64,000 bases of DNA from NCBI RefSeq assembly GCF_914767665.1, contig NC_059502.1, positions 56,030,031-56,094,030 of the forward strand, written 5' to 3'. The position numbers were made by a program, and so were the translations under genes. Below the pieces are notes generated by a model that was not told the origin of the DNA, did not search any database, and worked only from the letters and a program-made list of their open reading frames with translations. Source of the DNA: Harmonia axyridis (Eukaryota; Arthropoda; Insecta; Coleoptera; Coccinellidae). Of this stretch, positions 32,394-44,178 are shown in pieces (position 1 is the first letter of the stretch; each line of letters starts with the position of its first letter).

Positions 32394-34655
32394 ATCATGA
32401 AATACTAATTAATCATTGGACTCCAGGTTTATTCATTCTCCTTCAAATAGGTAAAAAATTCCTGAGCTCATCAAAGTAAATACAACTGAATTACAAATTG
32501 CACGATGATTCAGATAACATACCAGGAATAAACTGTTGTAAATTCAAGTGATATAATATTGTCGAATATTATTGTGAGGCGTGAATGAATAAGAATTGTA
32601 AATTCTAAATAACAATGGAAGTTTAACGGATATCTAAACAAAACTAGTGATACGTCGCTTGAGCTCAGGCGAAAGCACAGGTACAATACTAATATCCAGA
32701 TAATATGAAATCTTAACATATCTTAAACAATATTTTAAAGGACGTGTTGAATCTTGAACCGATAAATACGATTATACCAATAATGGTGCATGTGTAATTC
32801 ATAATGTAAATTATACTGATGACGATGACATTTTCAGTTCAACAAAACTAAAAGCAATATCGAATTGATGCAGATGTCCATAATTCACTATAAGATGATT
32901 AATTCTAGAACGTATGTTGTAAATATCTACCACTCTCGAATATTTCGAACGTATGGTATTCGTTCAACTCTTTCCTAGGTTCAACTATTTGCCTAGAAAC
33001 AAGATTTAGGAAAATAGTTGAACTTAGGAAGAAGTAGAACATTACCACAAGTGATTATACATTTTATGAAAAAAAAATTCTATGTATTCAAGAAAACGAC
33101 ACTACATACTCAGATATACTTCGGGTACATTTCTCGTGGCCAATAAACCTACTGGAACAGTTCATTTCATGGGAAAAATGTTTAACACCTCGCAGCGGAA
33201 GAAACTATATAGAAATATACCTGACCGTATTCATTTCAGATCAAAGAAAAATTGGAGCTAACATTTGTTCAAGATATCCTCTCAGAAGATAGGAACATTT
33301 ATCAGAAATTAACAAACCAGAACATTTAGGGGAATTCCATTCTACTTAAGATGATCTTGAAGTTGAGTAATTATTCGAGAACTGCTTAATTGTTGTTACC
33401 ATCACTATCTCAGAATAATTCCGAAATCTATCATTCAGTGACGAGTGAATCGAATGAATATAAAACCGACCATATCAACAAAGGTCAATCAAGAAAAAAA
33501 TTATAAAATAAAATAACACAAAAAAAATGAGAAATTAAGGAAGCAAGTCAAAAGCTGCGTTCTTATTGATACACTCTCTAGTTTTTGACACCGGGTGATA
33601 TGAACAGTTGAATATTTTCATGTTGCTCAAGCTTTTTTGTATTTCGTAGGGGTGCACATAAAGACTGATCTCCATAAAACAATTCGCATTATTGAGACAT
33701 AGAATATCATTTCTCAAAAAAAATAATATCAAATCCTGAGTTATTCAGAAGATTATTGATATCTAGAATCGATAGGAGGCAGGGAGATTCTCCAGTATTT
33801 CCAGCCGAGTCATCAAATTGTCTGTTTGAAGTTCTGGATATTCTCAAAGATTCCCCTAGCTGCCGTTAGAATCCTATCCGACATCTCATCCTGATATCGA
33901 GGGTGCATTTCTTAAGACGGTTCGGGATCAGGGGCAACTCGTGCTCCATGGAGAATATTAAACCAGAGAGGAAGCTGAAGGGAAGGAACTTCAACTGAGT
34001 TTGTTGATAACAGAGTTTTAATACGATTGATTTTCTATTATCTTATAAAATCTCAGAAAAATCCTATTCTCGAGAGGGTGTTTTGCTCTGAATATATTCC
34101 CCTAAATTTTTGGCTAATAGAAATATGACATATTTTATAGTGAGATTTTATAGGAGAAAAGCACTGAGTGTCGGAGTTTTTTCTTTGACACTTCACGCAA
34201 ATAACCGACAAAAATCGAAAGAAATAAGATTATACCTATATATCGATAGATAGTGCTTCGCAGGATTATCAGCTTGGAGAAACATGATTTCTTTTTCCTA
34301 TTTGGAAGCATCATAGTTGAATTTTGAGATTTTATCCATGAAGTTCATATATAATTGGCTATCATGACCACATTCTAAATATACGACGTATTTTCAAGTT
34401 TCTATTCGCCTTTGTATTTTACTTTGTCATTTTTAAGACCTTTGCTATTTTGCACGTGGGTTCTTTAAAATCACTTGAAATAAAAAAAAATCATTTGAAT
34501 TCTTCTTCTTCAAAAATATAATTAAAAAATATAAAAGAAAATATGAATATAATTAATAACTTAGATCTGTTGTTTTTATCAGCTCAATCAGAAATATTGA
34601 ATTACCAAGTCCTAGTAGAAATCTCAGTTCTATAGGTGCTATTGGCATTGGTATT
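32394..34655. other. Unassigned AT-rich DNA
   Basis: Apart from the hairpin at 32962-33040 I recognise no repeats, genes or element ends in this 2.3 kb. Confidence 0.4.
32962..33040. repeat. Long hairpin of pre-miRNA-like size
   Basis: TTCCTAGGTTCAACTATTT (32972-32990) pairs with AAATAGTTGAACTTAGGAA (33012-33030) with one mismatch. The inner CCTA and TAGG can also pair, and outer bases (GTTCAACT with AGTAGAAC) extend the stem. The whole folds to a hairpin of about 75 nt. It could encode a small RNA or be a tiny MITE. Confidence 0.45.
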
Positions 34656-34660
34656 GCTTC

Positions 34661-34900
34661 ATAATAATAATATAATAATAATAAAATTTATTTAGCACCC
34701 ATCTAGTACAAAAAATAGAAAATCCACACAACAATAATATGAAATGAATGTTTTTTTTTAAAAGTGGCTCCAGTTGGTGGCATTTAGAATGAAACATTGA
34801 AACCCTCGAAAGAGCGGAAATATTACATAATTCGTTTGAAAATAACTGATTTATGGAAAGAAAGCTCCTGGATCTGCATTTGACAAAGCTAGACAAAGCT
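34661..34900 (-). repeat. Probable LINE 3' end (minus strand)
   Basis: On the minus strand the sequence ends ATGGGTGCTAAATAAATTTT followed by ATTATTATTA repeats, the tail style of jockey-type LINEs, with AATAAA inside. No recognisable coding part is left. Confidence 0.45.
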
Positions 34901-35395
34901 AATCTTATGAACGAAATTCTAAATGAAAGCTCACATAACTTATTCTACGATCATCGTTTTACTCTGATATGGCCCCAAGCGATTGGTGTTTTTTTCTATT
35001 ACTCATAAAACAGAAAATTTCCGGCGAACCCTACAGACCATTTGAGAAAATGCGTTTACAAAATGTTGAGAATAGATTGACGGTTGGCATAAGTGTGATA
35101 ATAAAATAGATTTTTTTTTCAGATGATTCGTTAATTATCGAGAATATTTCGGAAATTATCAAGATCAATTAGTGAATGTTTTGCTTATTCACTTCTGAAA
35201 ATAAGTCTCATCACTTGGAGTTTTCAAATTCCTCCAATAAGGCTGGTAGACTATTGTAAGGTGCACATCTTGTGCGGGTATGAAAAATTATATCATGTAA
35301 AGCAATGGTTCTTCAAGGTCCAAGGTACTGATTCGCGGCTAAATCCAAAAAAATTGAGATAAGATAAGAGAACAAGTTGAAAATTTTCATTCATA
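34901..35395. other. Unassigned
   Basis: No supported feature. Confidence 0.35.
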
Positions 35396-36259
35396 CACAG
35401 GGTGTCCCAACTTCCAGAACCCTTCCAAAACTCAGAAACGAAGAATTGTCGAAAATTTTATAGAAATATGTCAAGTTCTGTTTTGAAGGGGACGAATTTC
35501 CATCATGAGTTTGTTAAGAAAAAACCACCTCCAATGAGGATGGCATCAACACTCAATATTTTTTTATCAGAGAAGAAATGTCGGGTGTTGGTTAGTTTGA
35601 AAGTTATTCATGTTCTGTGCACGTCGCAGTTAAAATTTTCAAAAACTCTCTCAGGAGGTGATGTTGCACAAACCGTGAAGACGCCCAAATTCAAAATCCT
35701 AGGAGTTTTGAAGAATCCAAAATTAATTTTCAAGATTTGTATTGGAAAGAAATAAATCCTTTGACGACATAGGACCAAATGAGGGTGGCAACAACCCTCA
35801 ATTTTTTTTTAATTGAAAAGAGATGGCGGATGTGTTTTAGTTGAAAAGCTTTTTTGTTTCTAAACATCATAGTTTAATTTTCAGATTCGGTCAAAAAACT
35901 TCTCAACAAAACCATTTTCAATATCTTCTCTCTATTCAAAACATGTTGGGGGTTGTTGTCACCCTCAGGTGGTTTTTTCGGAACAATTTCTTCATAGGAA
36001 TTCTTTATTCCTAATACAGAACTTGGAAATTATTTTTGGATTCTTCAAAACTCTTCGGTTCTTGAGTTTGGGCGATTCAACTGTCTGTTCAAAAATGTTG
36101 GGGGATGATGCTACCTCCATGGGGGTGTTTTTTTCCGAATAAACTCATGACGGAAATTCGTCCCCCTCAGAACAAAGTTGACCTGTTTTTTTCAATTCTT
36201 CAAAAATTCTTCGTTTCTGAGTTCTGGGGTAAGTCAAATATACGTTAAGACACCCTGTG
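35396..36259. mobile_element. Foldback element F3 with CACAGGGTG ends
   Basis: An 864-bp imperfect palindrome with TA on both sides. The ends read CACAGGGTGTCCCAAC and, inverted, CACAGGGTGTCTTAAC. Arms of about 430 bp share ACTCAGAAACGAAGAATT, GGGGACGAATTTCC and GAAGAATCCAAAA, with marked divergence. A 117-codon frame at 35402-35755 runs through one arm but has no domain and is broken in the mirror arm, so I do not call it a gene. Confidence 0.82.
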
Positions 36260-36283
36260 TAGAATGCCAATTCCAAGCTTCGT

Positions 36284-36377
36284 GAAAAGCACTGATGTGA
36301 TATGTTTTCACATCAGTGCTTGCCTAATTTTTTTCGATATTTTCCTTAAATTAGGAAAGCACTGATGTGAAAACATA
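36284..36377. repeat. Alternative hairpins sharing AAGCACTGATGTGA
   Basis: AAGCACTGATGTGA occurs directly at 36287 and 36357 and inverted at 36308. The central inverted copy can pair with either direct copy: with the left one as a tight hairpin, or with the right one together with CCTAATTT/AAATTAGG as a longer stem. No gene is adjacent. Confidence 0.65.
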
Positions 36378-38740
36378 AGCTTTCAAGACCCGTTCATTTT
36401 TCTGCCTATTGCACCCTTAAAGATAATTTGTATAGGCAGTATAAGAGTTGTGAACTGCAAGAACGCAATTGAAGAATTAATGACGATTGCTTAAAAGCTC
36501 CTTATATCATGAAGAGATTTAATTGAATTATACATTTAGATTGGTGATTTAAAAAAAAACACAGTAGGGCTACAAAATGATTCAGAATTTTTTTCTGCTT
36601 TACTGAAATATACTTCTTTGATATCGCAATGATATAATAAGATTTCATAATGAAATATTCTATTAAATATGTGGAGTTAATTCACTGAAAGTTATACTTT
36701 TTACCAGGATTGGTAAATGATCAAATTCCTCATTTTTCCTTAATCCCAAATTTTACAAAACGAGGACGGCACTGGTTTCTAAAGCGCGATGATCTGCAGT
36801 TTCAGGTTATTGGTTTGGTGGAAAGCGAGAAGTTCTAGGGGTTCGCATTATGGATAGCATTATTCAGAGTCAAGTATCTTCTATTTACATATTTTACGTT
36901 TTCAGATCAGATTCAATATATCACAGACACTTTATGTTTTCTTTCCTTCAGTCGGAATATTTTTAAGAGAACGAACCGCTTGGGTCCTTATTGATAACCA
37001 AACACATTTACGTTACGATTGATCATACGCAAAAAATTTTATTCACTTCCTCTCAGTTGGTTTTTTTTCGCCGTTGACTTGTTTTGACAGGAGCATTCGC
37101 CATTTTGCGACACCAGTATTTGTTATTTGGACAAAGAAAACCAACGAGCTTCACTTTAGAAAAAATAAAAAAACGATGTTTTTTGATTGATATTTTGAAG
37201 ATACAATTAGGTATAGTTCATTCAGAAATTATCGACATCCTGGGTGGCTGTGGAAAATTGAAATTAAGTTTGTAATGACTATTTCAGTAATATTTTGATT
37301 TGTAGAATTCGAGTTGATACTGAAAGTGTCAATGGGAGAAGATACATATTTCGAATTTAATTCTGATTCTTGCGAAGATAATTGTATCAATTTTGAACAC
37401 ACATCGGTTAGTTAATTCGAGTATTTCATCAGTCATGTGCTGTTAAAAATGGCTGGAATTAAAAATTGCCTAACAATCAGGGAACTCGAGTTTTTCAGAG
37501 ATTCAGCAGATATTTCCGCAAGGATTAATAGTTTTTCCCCAGTTTTTCAGGTAAACTAACATATATCTATTCAAGATGTATATCTACTGATGAATGGATC
37601 TTAAAATTGCATATTTCTCCCAATACCACCAATTTTGGAGGACTTACAAGAATCATTGAATGCTTTTATTTTGACCTGAACCAAAAGCATTGATTTTAAT
37701 GAGTTTGGATAGCATTTTTGACGACCTAGCCAAAGAGCACTTGAATTTCAATCAATCACAACATTACATACAACCAAAATTAATTTCATAAATACAATTT
37801 CAAAAATTTTTATCAAATAAAAAAAAATTCAATTATTGTTAAACAATTAAAATAGCAGTCAAATTCGAAAGTGGACTCTAGAAAATAACCCACAAGACTT
37901 GTCAAGGGTATTCAAGGGTGAATGCAGGGGGTATACTAGATATTCTGAATACTGGAACAATAAGATTGATTTTTACCTAAATGTGATTTAACTATTGATA
38001 TAAGAGCATATCTTATCTTAAATGAATGGAGAATTTTTTCAAAATTGTTTTGTTGAAAAATTAATACCTTCTCTGCAGATAGTTGGAACAAAATGTGTAA
38101 GTTCACATATCAGATAATGAATTTCAACATTTCTTTCGAGAATTACCGTAGCTAGGATTTTTTTGGAATGGAGACAAAAGTCTTGAGCTGATGAACAATA
38201 AAGCCTACATCATGAATGAGATCTGTAAGTCTGGTAATTTATCTAAAGTTTATTTATTTTCTTATTCGAAATTGAATATGTTATTATAACTATTTTTTGT
38301 TCTTCAATGAGTATTCCAAAAATCAAATAAATCCTAATTAATTTAATAGAATTTGTATTGAATATTCACGTGAAGAATATATTTGGTAGTGTAAATTTAA
38401 GAATTTCGTTTTTTTCCACTGAAATAAAATAACGGAATTGAATTAAATTTGAGAATTCCTTAATTAAAAATGATTTCACTTGAAGATTAGGTGAGTCAAA
38501 GCCATTATAGGCAAAAACTCTATGTATTTCAGTAGGGAATGGTATGAAAGTATTCTTATAACAGTTGAAAGATTGGAAACTAGATTGAACAAAAAGTTAT
38601 AAACATATTTCATATGAGTTTAATCATTTAACCATGACATGAATAATTTGAATGAATAGTGACTTTTAAACTATTTTACTTCTTCATTGAATGAATTACT
38701 AAAATTCTTCATAATGATAATTAATAGATCCTTTAAATTT
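36378..38740. other. Low-repeat region upstream of the candidate exon
   Basis: I see no transposon ends. It might hold introns or upstream exons of the 38757-39101 candidate, but I could not identify a signal-peptide exon with confidence. Confidence 0.4.
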
Positions 38741-38756
38741 TTTTTTCTGCCTAATT

Positions 38757-39101
38757 ATGATTTTGCTGATTCATTCACTTTGCAACACTTTCAAAGTATC
38801 ATCAAGTTTAGTTTTCTCCGTTTTTTTCACCAGTCTAGATGCCACAACTGAAATGATCCAAAAATCTTGGGATAAAATAGCATATGATTACAATTTTGCA
38901 AACAGGTATAGTATATCCAAAGTCTCTTGGAGGAAGCCAGAAGATTTCGATTATATAAGGGTTTTCCAAGTTTCCAGAAATTCCTTTGGGACCTGTGAAT
39001 TTATTGCCTTAGAATACTTTCAATTGAATCCCGGTATTTTGCGGATCGCGGTATCCACTTCAAAGGGACATTACAATATATTTTTGCGTTATCGATCCTG
39101 A
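38757..39101 (+). CDS. Candidate host exon, possibly MBF2/salivary-secreted-peptide-like
   Basis: The 114-codon frame is the only sizeable one outside a transposon with protein-like composition. Its first 30 residues are hydrophobic (SSLVFSVFFTSLDA). However, a pyrimidine tract followed by CACCAG at about 38830-38836 is a good 3' splice acceptor, so the real exon may start there with an upstream exon giving the signal peptide. The body reads SWDKIAYDYNFANRYSISKV, then DYIRVFQVSRNSFGTCEF and ILRIAVSTSKGHYNIFLRYR before the stop. The I-R-x5-N-x2-G and S-x-x-G-x-Y-N-x3-x-Y spacing resembles the C-terminal part of MBF2-domain secreted insect peptides, without their usual Gly-Gly motif. This is a family resemblance only. 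No TATA box or canonical polyadenylation signal was found close by. Confidence 0.4.
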   Translation: MILLIHSLCNTFKVSSSLVFSVFFTSLDATTEMIQKSWDKIAYDYNFANRYSISKVSWRKPEDFDYIRVFQVSRNSFGTCEFIALEYFQLNPGILRIAVSTSKGHYNIFLRYRS

Positions 39102-40110
39102 ATTTTTACGTATGAAATCATGACTGTATGCCTCTCTTCGTAATTTCGAAAATAAGGATACAAAAGTGATGAAAATGATATTCACTGATTATTTTTATGA
39201 TGAAACCACAGTAATTTTTAGTGATATTTTTGTAACAAAAATATAAACCACGACTGAAGGTTCAAGGCCTGCATCGTTGTCAATAATTCCCGAATCGGCT
39301 ATACTGTTTTATAACAATCTCGTATCATGCAACGGAACTATCAATGCTGTTTTAATATGAGTGATTGCGAATTCTTACCTAATGAAACTTGTCGCAAACC
39401 CACTTCGACGTAATTATAGGTTTTTGTTTTTTTTGATTTTCATACATTCGATGATACATGCACTAAAATCGTTATTTATTGCAATGAAATTTCTATTCTC
39501 AAAGAATTCTCGTGTTTTCGTATACATAATATAACCCTCTATAGGCTATAAACTTGGGTGATCGTTAAAAATAGCTTAACGACTTGAGTGACTTGTCTGT
39601 GTTACAGCTCTGTGGTTATTTAAAGGTTTCGTGTTGTTTGTTCTGATCGATGCTTTATGTAATTTTTATGGCCCATGAAATATATTTTTGAAGAAGTATA
39701 TGGATAAGAAAAGTTGACATGTAGCTTCCAATCATTGGATCTCAAATCAATCATTTCAACTATAAATATAGAATTTTAGAAGGAAATGAATGAAATACAA
39801 TTGATATACATTATATTGAAAAATTATATATCCGAAAGTAATTAGGAAAATATCAATGCAAAATCTACAAGACACCATAAGGATGGCAATTCACTCCTCT
39901 CATGATTTTCAACCAAATTTTGCGACAAAGTTCTTCAAATAATTCGAGGTGAGACAAACGAATGAAAAAATTGCAATCTAGAAAACATTTCCTCAAGAAT
40001 ATCTTCGAATAAAAAAACTTCATTGATTTGTTGATATTACCATAAACTGGACAAATAAATAAAGTCGTGTAGACTCAGGAGTAACGAAGGTAATCAATGA
40101 GATCACCTCA
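39102..40110. other. Unassigned AT-rich DNA
   Basis: No transposon ends or supported frames. It is possibly 3' flank of the candidate exon. Confidence 0.4.
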
Positions 40111-40114
40111 TTGA

Positions 40115-41056
40115 TTAAAAGATAAATATAAATATCAAAAAATTTGACAACATTGTGTTATTCCCTTCACAATATAATATATCTTTATGATATATTCCAG
40201 TAGCAATCAGGTGGTCTCCAATATAATATATAAAAGTGAGCGACTGCGTTTTTCTCGAGTAAGTAACTTTGAAGCACTTTTTCAAATTCAAAATGATACC
40301 ATTCCGCCAGCACCATCCGTGGACAATTTCCAGACTCGATAGAAGACTCAAAACATCAGTAGTTCGACATATTCTCAAGTAAAGCTTCAAATCATCCGCA
40401 TAGGCCCAAGCCTAACAACTGAGAGAGCACAGAAGATCATTTATAAAGTTGGCAAACAATAATGGACCTAGATTAGATCCTTGAGGAACGCCAGTTATGA
40501 GCTCATACTCGTGAGATTTGAAGCCATTATAAAATACATAATTCATCTTCTCTTTTACATGAGAACGCATCAGAATCAGAAAAAAATGATGCAAGTTTTT
40601 TCGACAGCAATACGTGATCAATTGTGTCAATAGCATGTGAAAAACCTGTGTAGATGACATCTACCTGACCTCCGTCATCAAGAAACTCAGCAGTTACTGT
40701 TGACCTACCTCGTATGAAACCATGCTGCCTTGAGGACGAATGTGGCTTGACATGATGGTAAATACAGGAATATAAAATCTTCTTGTAAACCTTGGCGAAA
40801 TTTTGCAGCACAGAAGGTCGGTAGGTCGATAGTTTTCCCCAAAAAAGATGAATCGCCTTTTTTATATATTGGAATAATCCGAGCTCTTTTCCATCTATTG
40901 GGAAAGGTGGAGGTACGAAGGCTCATGGTTACAATGAGTTGGAGGGGATTGGCAAGTGCTGAGCTACACCCTCCTACGAGCAATGAGGGGATCTGATTAT
41001 CACCAAACGTCAGCTTATCAGAAAACTTACTCAAGTTAAACAAGAACTTAGCCAAC
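40115..41056 (-). pseudogene. LINE C, jockey-like reverse transcriptase remnant
   Basis: On the minus strand it reads CSSALANPLQLIVTMSLRTS, then FPNRWKRARIIPIYKKGDSS, and after a frameshift NFAKVYKKILYSCIYHHVKP, RQHGFIRGRSTVTAEF and GQVDVIYTGFSHAIDTIDHV. The first catalytic Asp region is altered (YTGFSHAID for the usual TDFxKAFD). Another shift leads to GVPQGSNLGPLLFANFINDL and, after a stop, AYADDLKLYLRI with an intact YADD. It ends near 40150 without the C-terminal tail. Similarity to LINE A is clear, but it is not the same copy group. The 5' end abuts an MLE-2 fossil. Confidence 0.82.
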
Positions 41057-41066
41057 TGATCATGGA

Positions 41067-41657
41067 ATGCGTAGAACATGACATTTGGATACTTGAAAGA
41101 AAATACGTTTGGTTGACGATTTTTCACATAGAATTTTCTTTGGCTACGAAGCATATTTTTCACACGGTGGCTATATAAACAACCATAATTGTCGCATATG
41201 GGGAAAAGAAAATCCTCCTGTGACTGCTTAGAGACCATTACATACACAAAAAGTCACTATATGATAGGCAAATTGTCTGCTGATGTGATTAGTCTGTACT
41301 TCTTTGGAAATGAAAGTGTCACTCAAACTGTCTATTTTCATCGCTGTAGACAAAACACTTTTTTTGGACTGAAATTAATGACTTGAAAAAAGTGTGGTTC
41401 CTGCAAGATCGTGCAATAAACCACACAATAACACCGGTTTCGGCTTTATTGCAAATAAAATTTTCAGGACGCGTAATTTTTCTTTTCGGCTACGTGAATG
41501 CACACCAAAATCTCGTGATTTATCCTTTAGATTTTTTTTGTGGGGTTATGCGGAGGATCGTATTTTTGCCGATATTCCTTACACTATTGACGACCTGAAT
41601 ACCTACATCCGTCAACTTATTTTTGTGAGATACTGCCCGAAATGTAGATCTGAATAA
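41067..41657 (+). pseudogene. MLE-2 copy 2 (fossil)
   Basis: It matches the fossil at 4941-5575: GGYI and NCRIWG near 41164-41205, KPPVTA and RPLH near 41208-41240, VWFLQDRAINHTITP near 41388-41430 where the second catalytic Asp is kept as LQD, and LVIYPLDFFCGVMR near 41505-41550 in a shifted frame. Frame breaks are frequent. Both copies begin similarly with AATGCGTAGAACAT, so the shared 5' part may include element sequence upstream of the coding region. Confidence 0.78.
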
Positions 41658-41659
41658 CA

Positions 41660-42139
41660 AAGAAAAAAGAAATCAACAGCTGTCATCATATAAGGGGAAG
41701 AAAAAGAGTGCTACAGCGAATTTTGATGGACCTATTATTTAGTGAATAAAACTAATCAAGCATACAATTCAGTTTTTTCCAGGTGAATCACATACATTTC
41801 GAGTAAATTCTTGAAACACATCATATCAAGGTTCCACCTAGCAGAAACTGAGAATCTCAAGGGTCTTTTATCATGACGGCTGTTTCCGTATCTTGAACTC
41901 ACATTGTGGGGAATCAGATTAGGTGTTTCACGATGTCAAAACCTTTGTGCTTCGACAACAAAACCATAATCTGGGTAATCGCATTATGACTGAGAGAGGC
42001 GTTAAATTTTATGAACTTGTAAAACTCGGCGATAGGTATTGAAACGATTGTTCGGTTAACTAGAGTCGTTTAGATTAACATTGAAGAGGAAATCTCGAAA
42101 TATTTTGTCATTTGTTACGATCATTTGATTATGCTTATT
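41660..42139. other. Unassigned
   Basis: No recognisable element or gene. Confidence 0.35.
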
Positions 42140-42362
42140 CAGGGTCGTCGCTAGGCGGGAGTCAGGGGAATTCGAGGGCGGCATTTCAAGCTTGATAAAC
42201 AAAAATCACTGGTGTAGAAATTCAAAGTACCGAATGAGATTCAATTTGGTCAGCAACAATAGGAAGGAATATCCACAAATTTAATTAAGATCAAAAATAT
42301 GCCGCATTATACTAATAAATATCCAGATATCCCGTAATCCCCTCAAAGTGCTGTTTACTGCT
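42140..42362. mobile_element. hAT-type non-autonomous element, copy 2 (left end only)
   Basis: It starts CAGGGTCGTCGCTAGG and follows the left part of the full copy (AAGCTTGATAAACAAAAAT, GGAATATCCACAAATTTAA). The match ends near GTGCTGTTTAC; the rest is missing. Confidence 0.75.
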
Positions 42363-42625
42363 AAGGACAGATCCTTCAAGAAGATGCGCTTCTCTTTGAG
42401 GGATGTGTGCTTAAACTTTTTCACAAATTGGATCGCTAGAATTATGTCAGTTTGTTAATTATTAATAAATCCTATATTGTGATTGAATAAATTATTGAAT
42501 TCTTGTGGGAGTTTATTCATAAATAGCAAATGTTCGTTAACTACCAGTTGAAAATTTGTTGATAATGAATTTATGTTATTTGTGGAGATAACATAAGTTC
42601 ATATAAATTATTTATAACCGAAATA

Positions 42626-42655
42626 CACTGATCAACAATTGCTAGGGATCACTTA
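42626..42655 (+). repeat. Tc1-like left terminal inverted repeat
   Basis: CACTGATCAACAATTGCTAG is followed by GGATCACTTA and pairs with 44179-44208. Confidence 0.92.
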
Positions 42656-42930
42656 TGAACTTCTCTTCATTTTTATTTTTTTCAAGTTATCTCGTGAATA
42701 TCTGTACATTATATGTTCTCTGAGGAAAAAGTAAGTTGTTTTGAATTGATTATATCAAAGTCTTCCTCACTTCATCGGCTCTTGTTCACAAAATCGATTA
42801 TTATCTGTAGGCTGTTACAGGTGGAGTGAAAAGCAATGTGGTATTTGTTATTAAATCTGTTTTTTTCTCTCGTTCAAACACATGAGGTGACAATAAATGA
42901 AGAAATGAGAACAATATCAGCTTATCAAGC

Positions 42931-43959
42931 ATGCCGAGAAGACGTTTGGCTCCTGTGCAACTGGACCAAATCATACGGTGGATACAGGAAGGTTTGTCCC
43001 AGCGAGAAGTGTCCCGGCGGTTGAATGTTTCGCAAAGTGTCGTGAGTTGGGCTTGGAATAGGTTCATCCAAAACGACTCAGTAGCTTATGTTCATGGGGG
43101 AGGTCGGCAGCGCAGTACAACAGCTGCCCAAGATCGTCTTTTGATCCTCAATGCTAGGAGAAATCCCACTTACCCGGCGTCGAGGCTCAATAGATCACTG
43201 AGAGTTGCAACAGGAGTTCTAATTTCGAACCAGACTGTGAGACGACGACTACATGTTCGTGGTTTTAGAGCACGTAGGAGGGTACAACATCCCCGTTTGA
43301 ATAGGGAACACCGGGTTCATCGACGGCAATGGGCTGAGGAGCACCGCAATTGGACACTTGAAGATTGGAGCCGATGTTTATTTACGGATGAGTCTAGATT
43401 TCGTTTGGTCAACTCCGATGGACGTATTCTTGCTTGGAGGGAAAGAGGTCGAAGGTATGCAGAACAGTTTATGGTACCCACAACAGCTTTTGGCGGAGGT
43501 TCTATATGTGTATGGGGAGGCATTTGTTTGAACCAACGCACAGAGTTGGTTGTTCTGCAGAACACCACCATGACCAGCCAGAGATATCACGATATGATTA
43601 TTGAACACATAATTGTTCCGTTTGCGGCTGCCGTGGGCGAGAATTTCATTTTAATTGACGATAATGCCCGTCCACACCGTAGTCGTCTGGTTAATGAAGC
43701 GCTAGAAACTCATGCTATTGATAGGATGGACTGGCCAGCTCGCTCTCCAGACATGAATTGCATCGAACATGTCTGGTCTGAGATGTCTAGACAATTGTCA
43801 ACCTTAGAACAACCGATCAATAACCTGGAGGACCTTTCTAACGCTTTACGGTATATTTGGACGAATTTGCCCCAAAATTTTATAAATTGTTTGATGGAAA
43901 GTATGCCTCGTAGGGTAGAATGCTTGAGACGAGCTCGTGGGGGACCAACTAGGTACTAG
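42931..43959 (+). CDS. Tc1-like transposase, full length, 342 residues
   Basis: A DDE transposase that would bind the element's terminal repeats, cut them and insert at TA in the nucleus. The N-terminal HTH spans about residues 7-50 (GLSQREVSRRLNVSQSVVSW) and a second, Arg-rich HTH about 60-120 (TVRRRLHVRGFRARRR). The catalytic triad is complete: D153 in LFTDESRF, D244 in IDDNARPH and E279 in SPDMNCIEHVW, with exactly 34 residues between the last two (DD34E). Length is normal for the family (about 340). The start chosen is the ATG at 42931, because MPRRRLAPVQLDQI begins just before the first HTH. No stop or shift is present. PolyA signal AATAAA follows at 44039. One unusual feature is Cys277 where many relatives have Pro (SPDLNPIE). 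Confidence 0.95.
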   Translation: MPRRRLAPVQLDQIIRWIQEGLSQREVSRRLNVSQSVVSWAWNRFIQNDSVAYVHGGGRQRSTTAAQDRLLILNARRNPTYPASRLNRSLRVATGVLISNQTVRRRLHVRGFRARRRVQHPRLNREHRVHRRQWAEEHRNWTLEDWSRCLFTDESRFRLVNSDGRILAWRERGRRYAEQFMVPTTAFGGGSICVWGGICLNQRTELVVLQNTTMTSQRYHDMIIEHIIVPFAAAVGENFILIDDNARPHRSRLVNEALETHAIDRMDWPARSPDMNCIEHVWSEMSRQLSTLEQPINNLEDLSNALRYIWTNLPQNFINCLMESMPRRVECLRRARGGPTRY

Positions 43960-44038
43960 CTTAACCGAAACTTCAGGCTTCTTGTGGTTTCATCATAAAA
44001 TTTTTATGTTATTCAAACACAGAATTTTGAGTGTTCCT

Positions 44039-44044
44039 AATAAA
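44039..44044 (+). terminator. Polyadenylation signal of the Tc1-like transposase
   Basis: AATAAA lies 80 bp after the stop codon and is followed by a T-rich tract. Confidence 0.6.
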
Positions 44045-44178
44045 GTCTTTTTTTCTATCCAACTTTCCATTTTTTCATTCTTTTCTCAAGTGAACCATAT
44101 TATCAACTGAAAATACTCTGATATCTGACTGAATTTATAATCTTAGAGCGAATATTTCAGAAATAAATTTAGAACAAG

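Noticed and set aside
35402..35755. 117-codon frame as a gene
   Set aside because: It lies wholly in one arm of the F3 palindrome, has no domain and is not preserved in the mirror arm.
43317..43608. Two minus-strand frames of 76-84 codons
   Set aside because: They are antisense shadows of the intact Tc1-like transposase.
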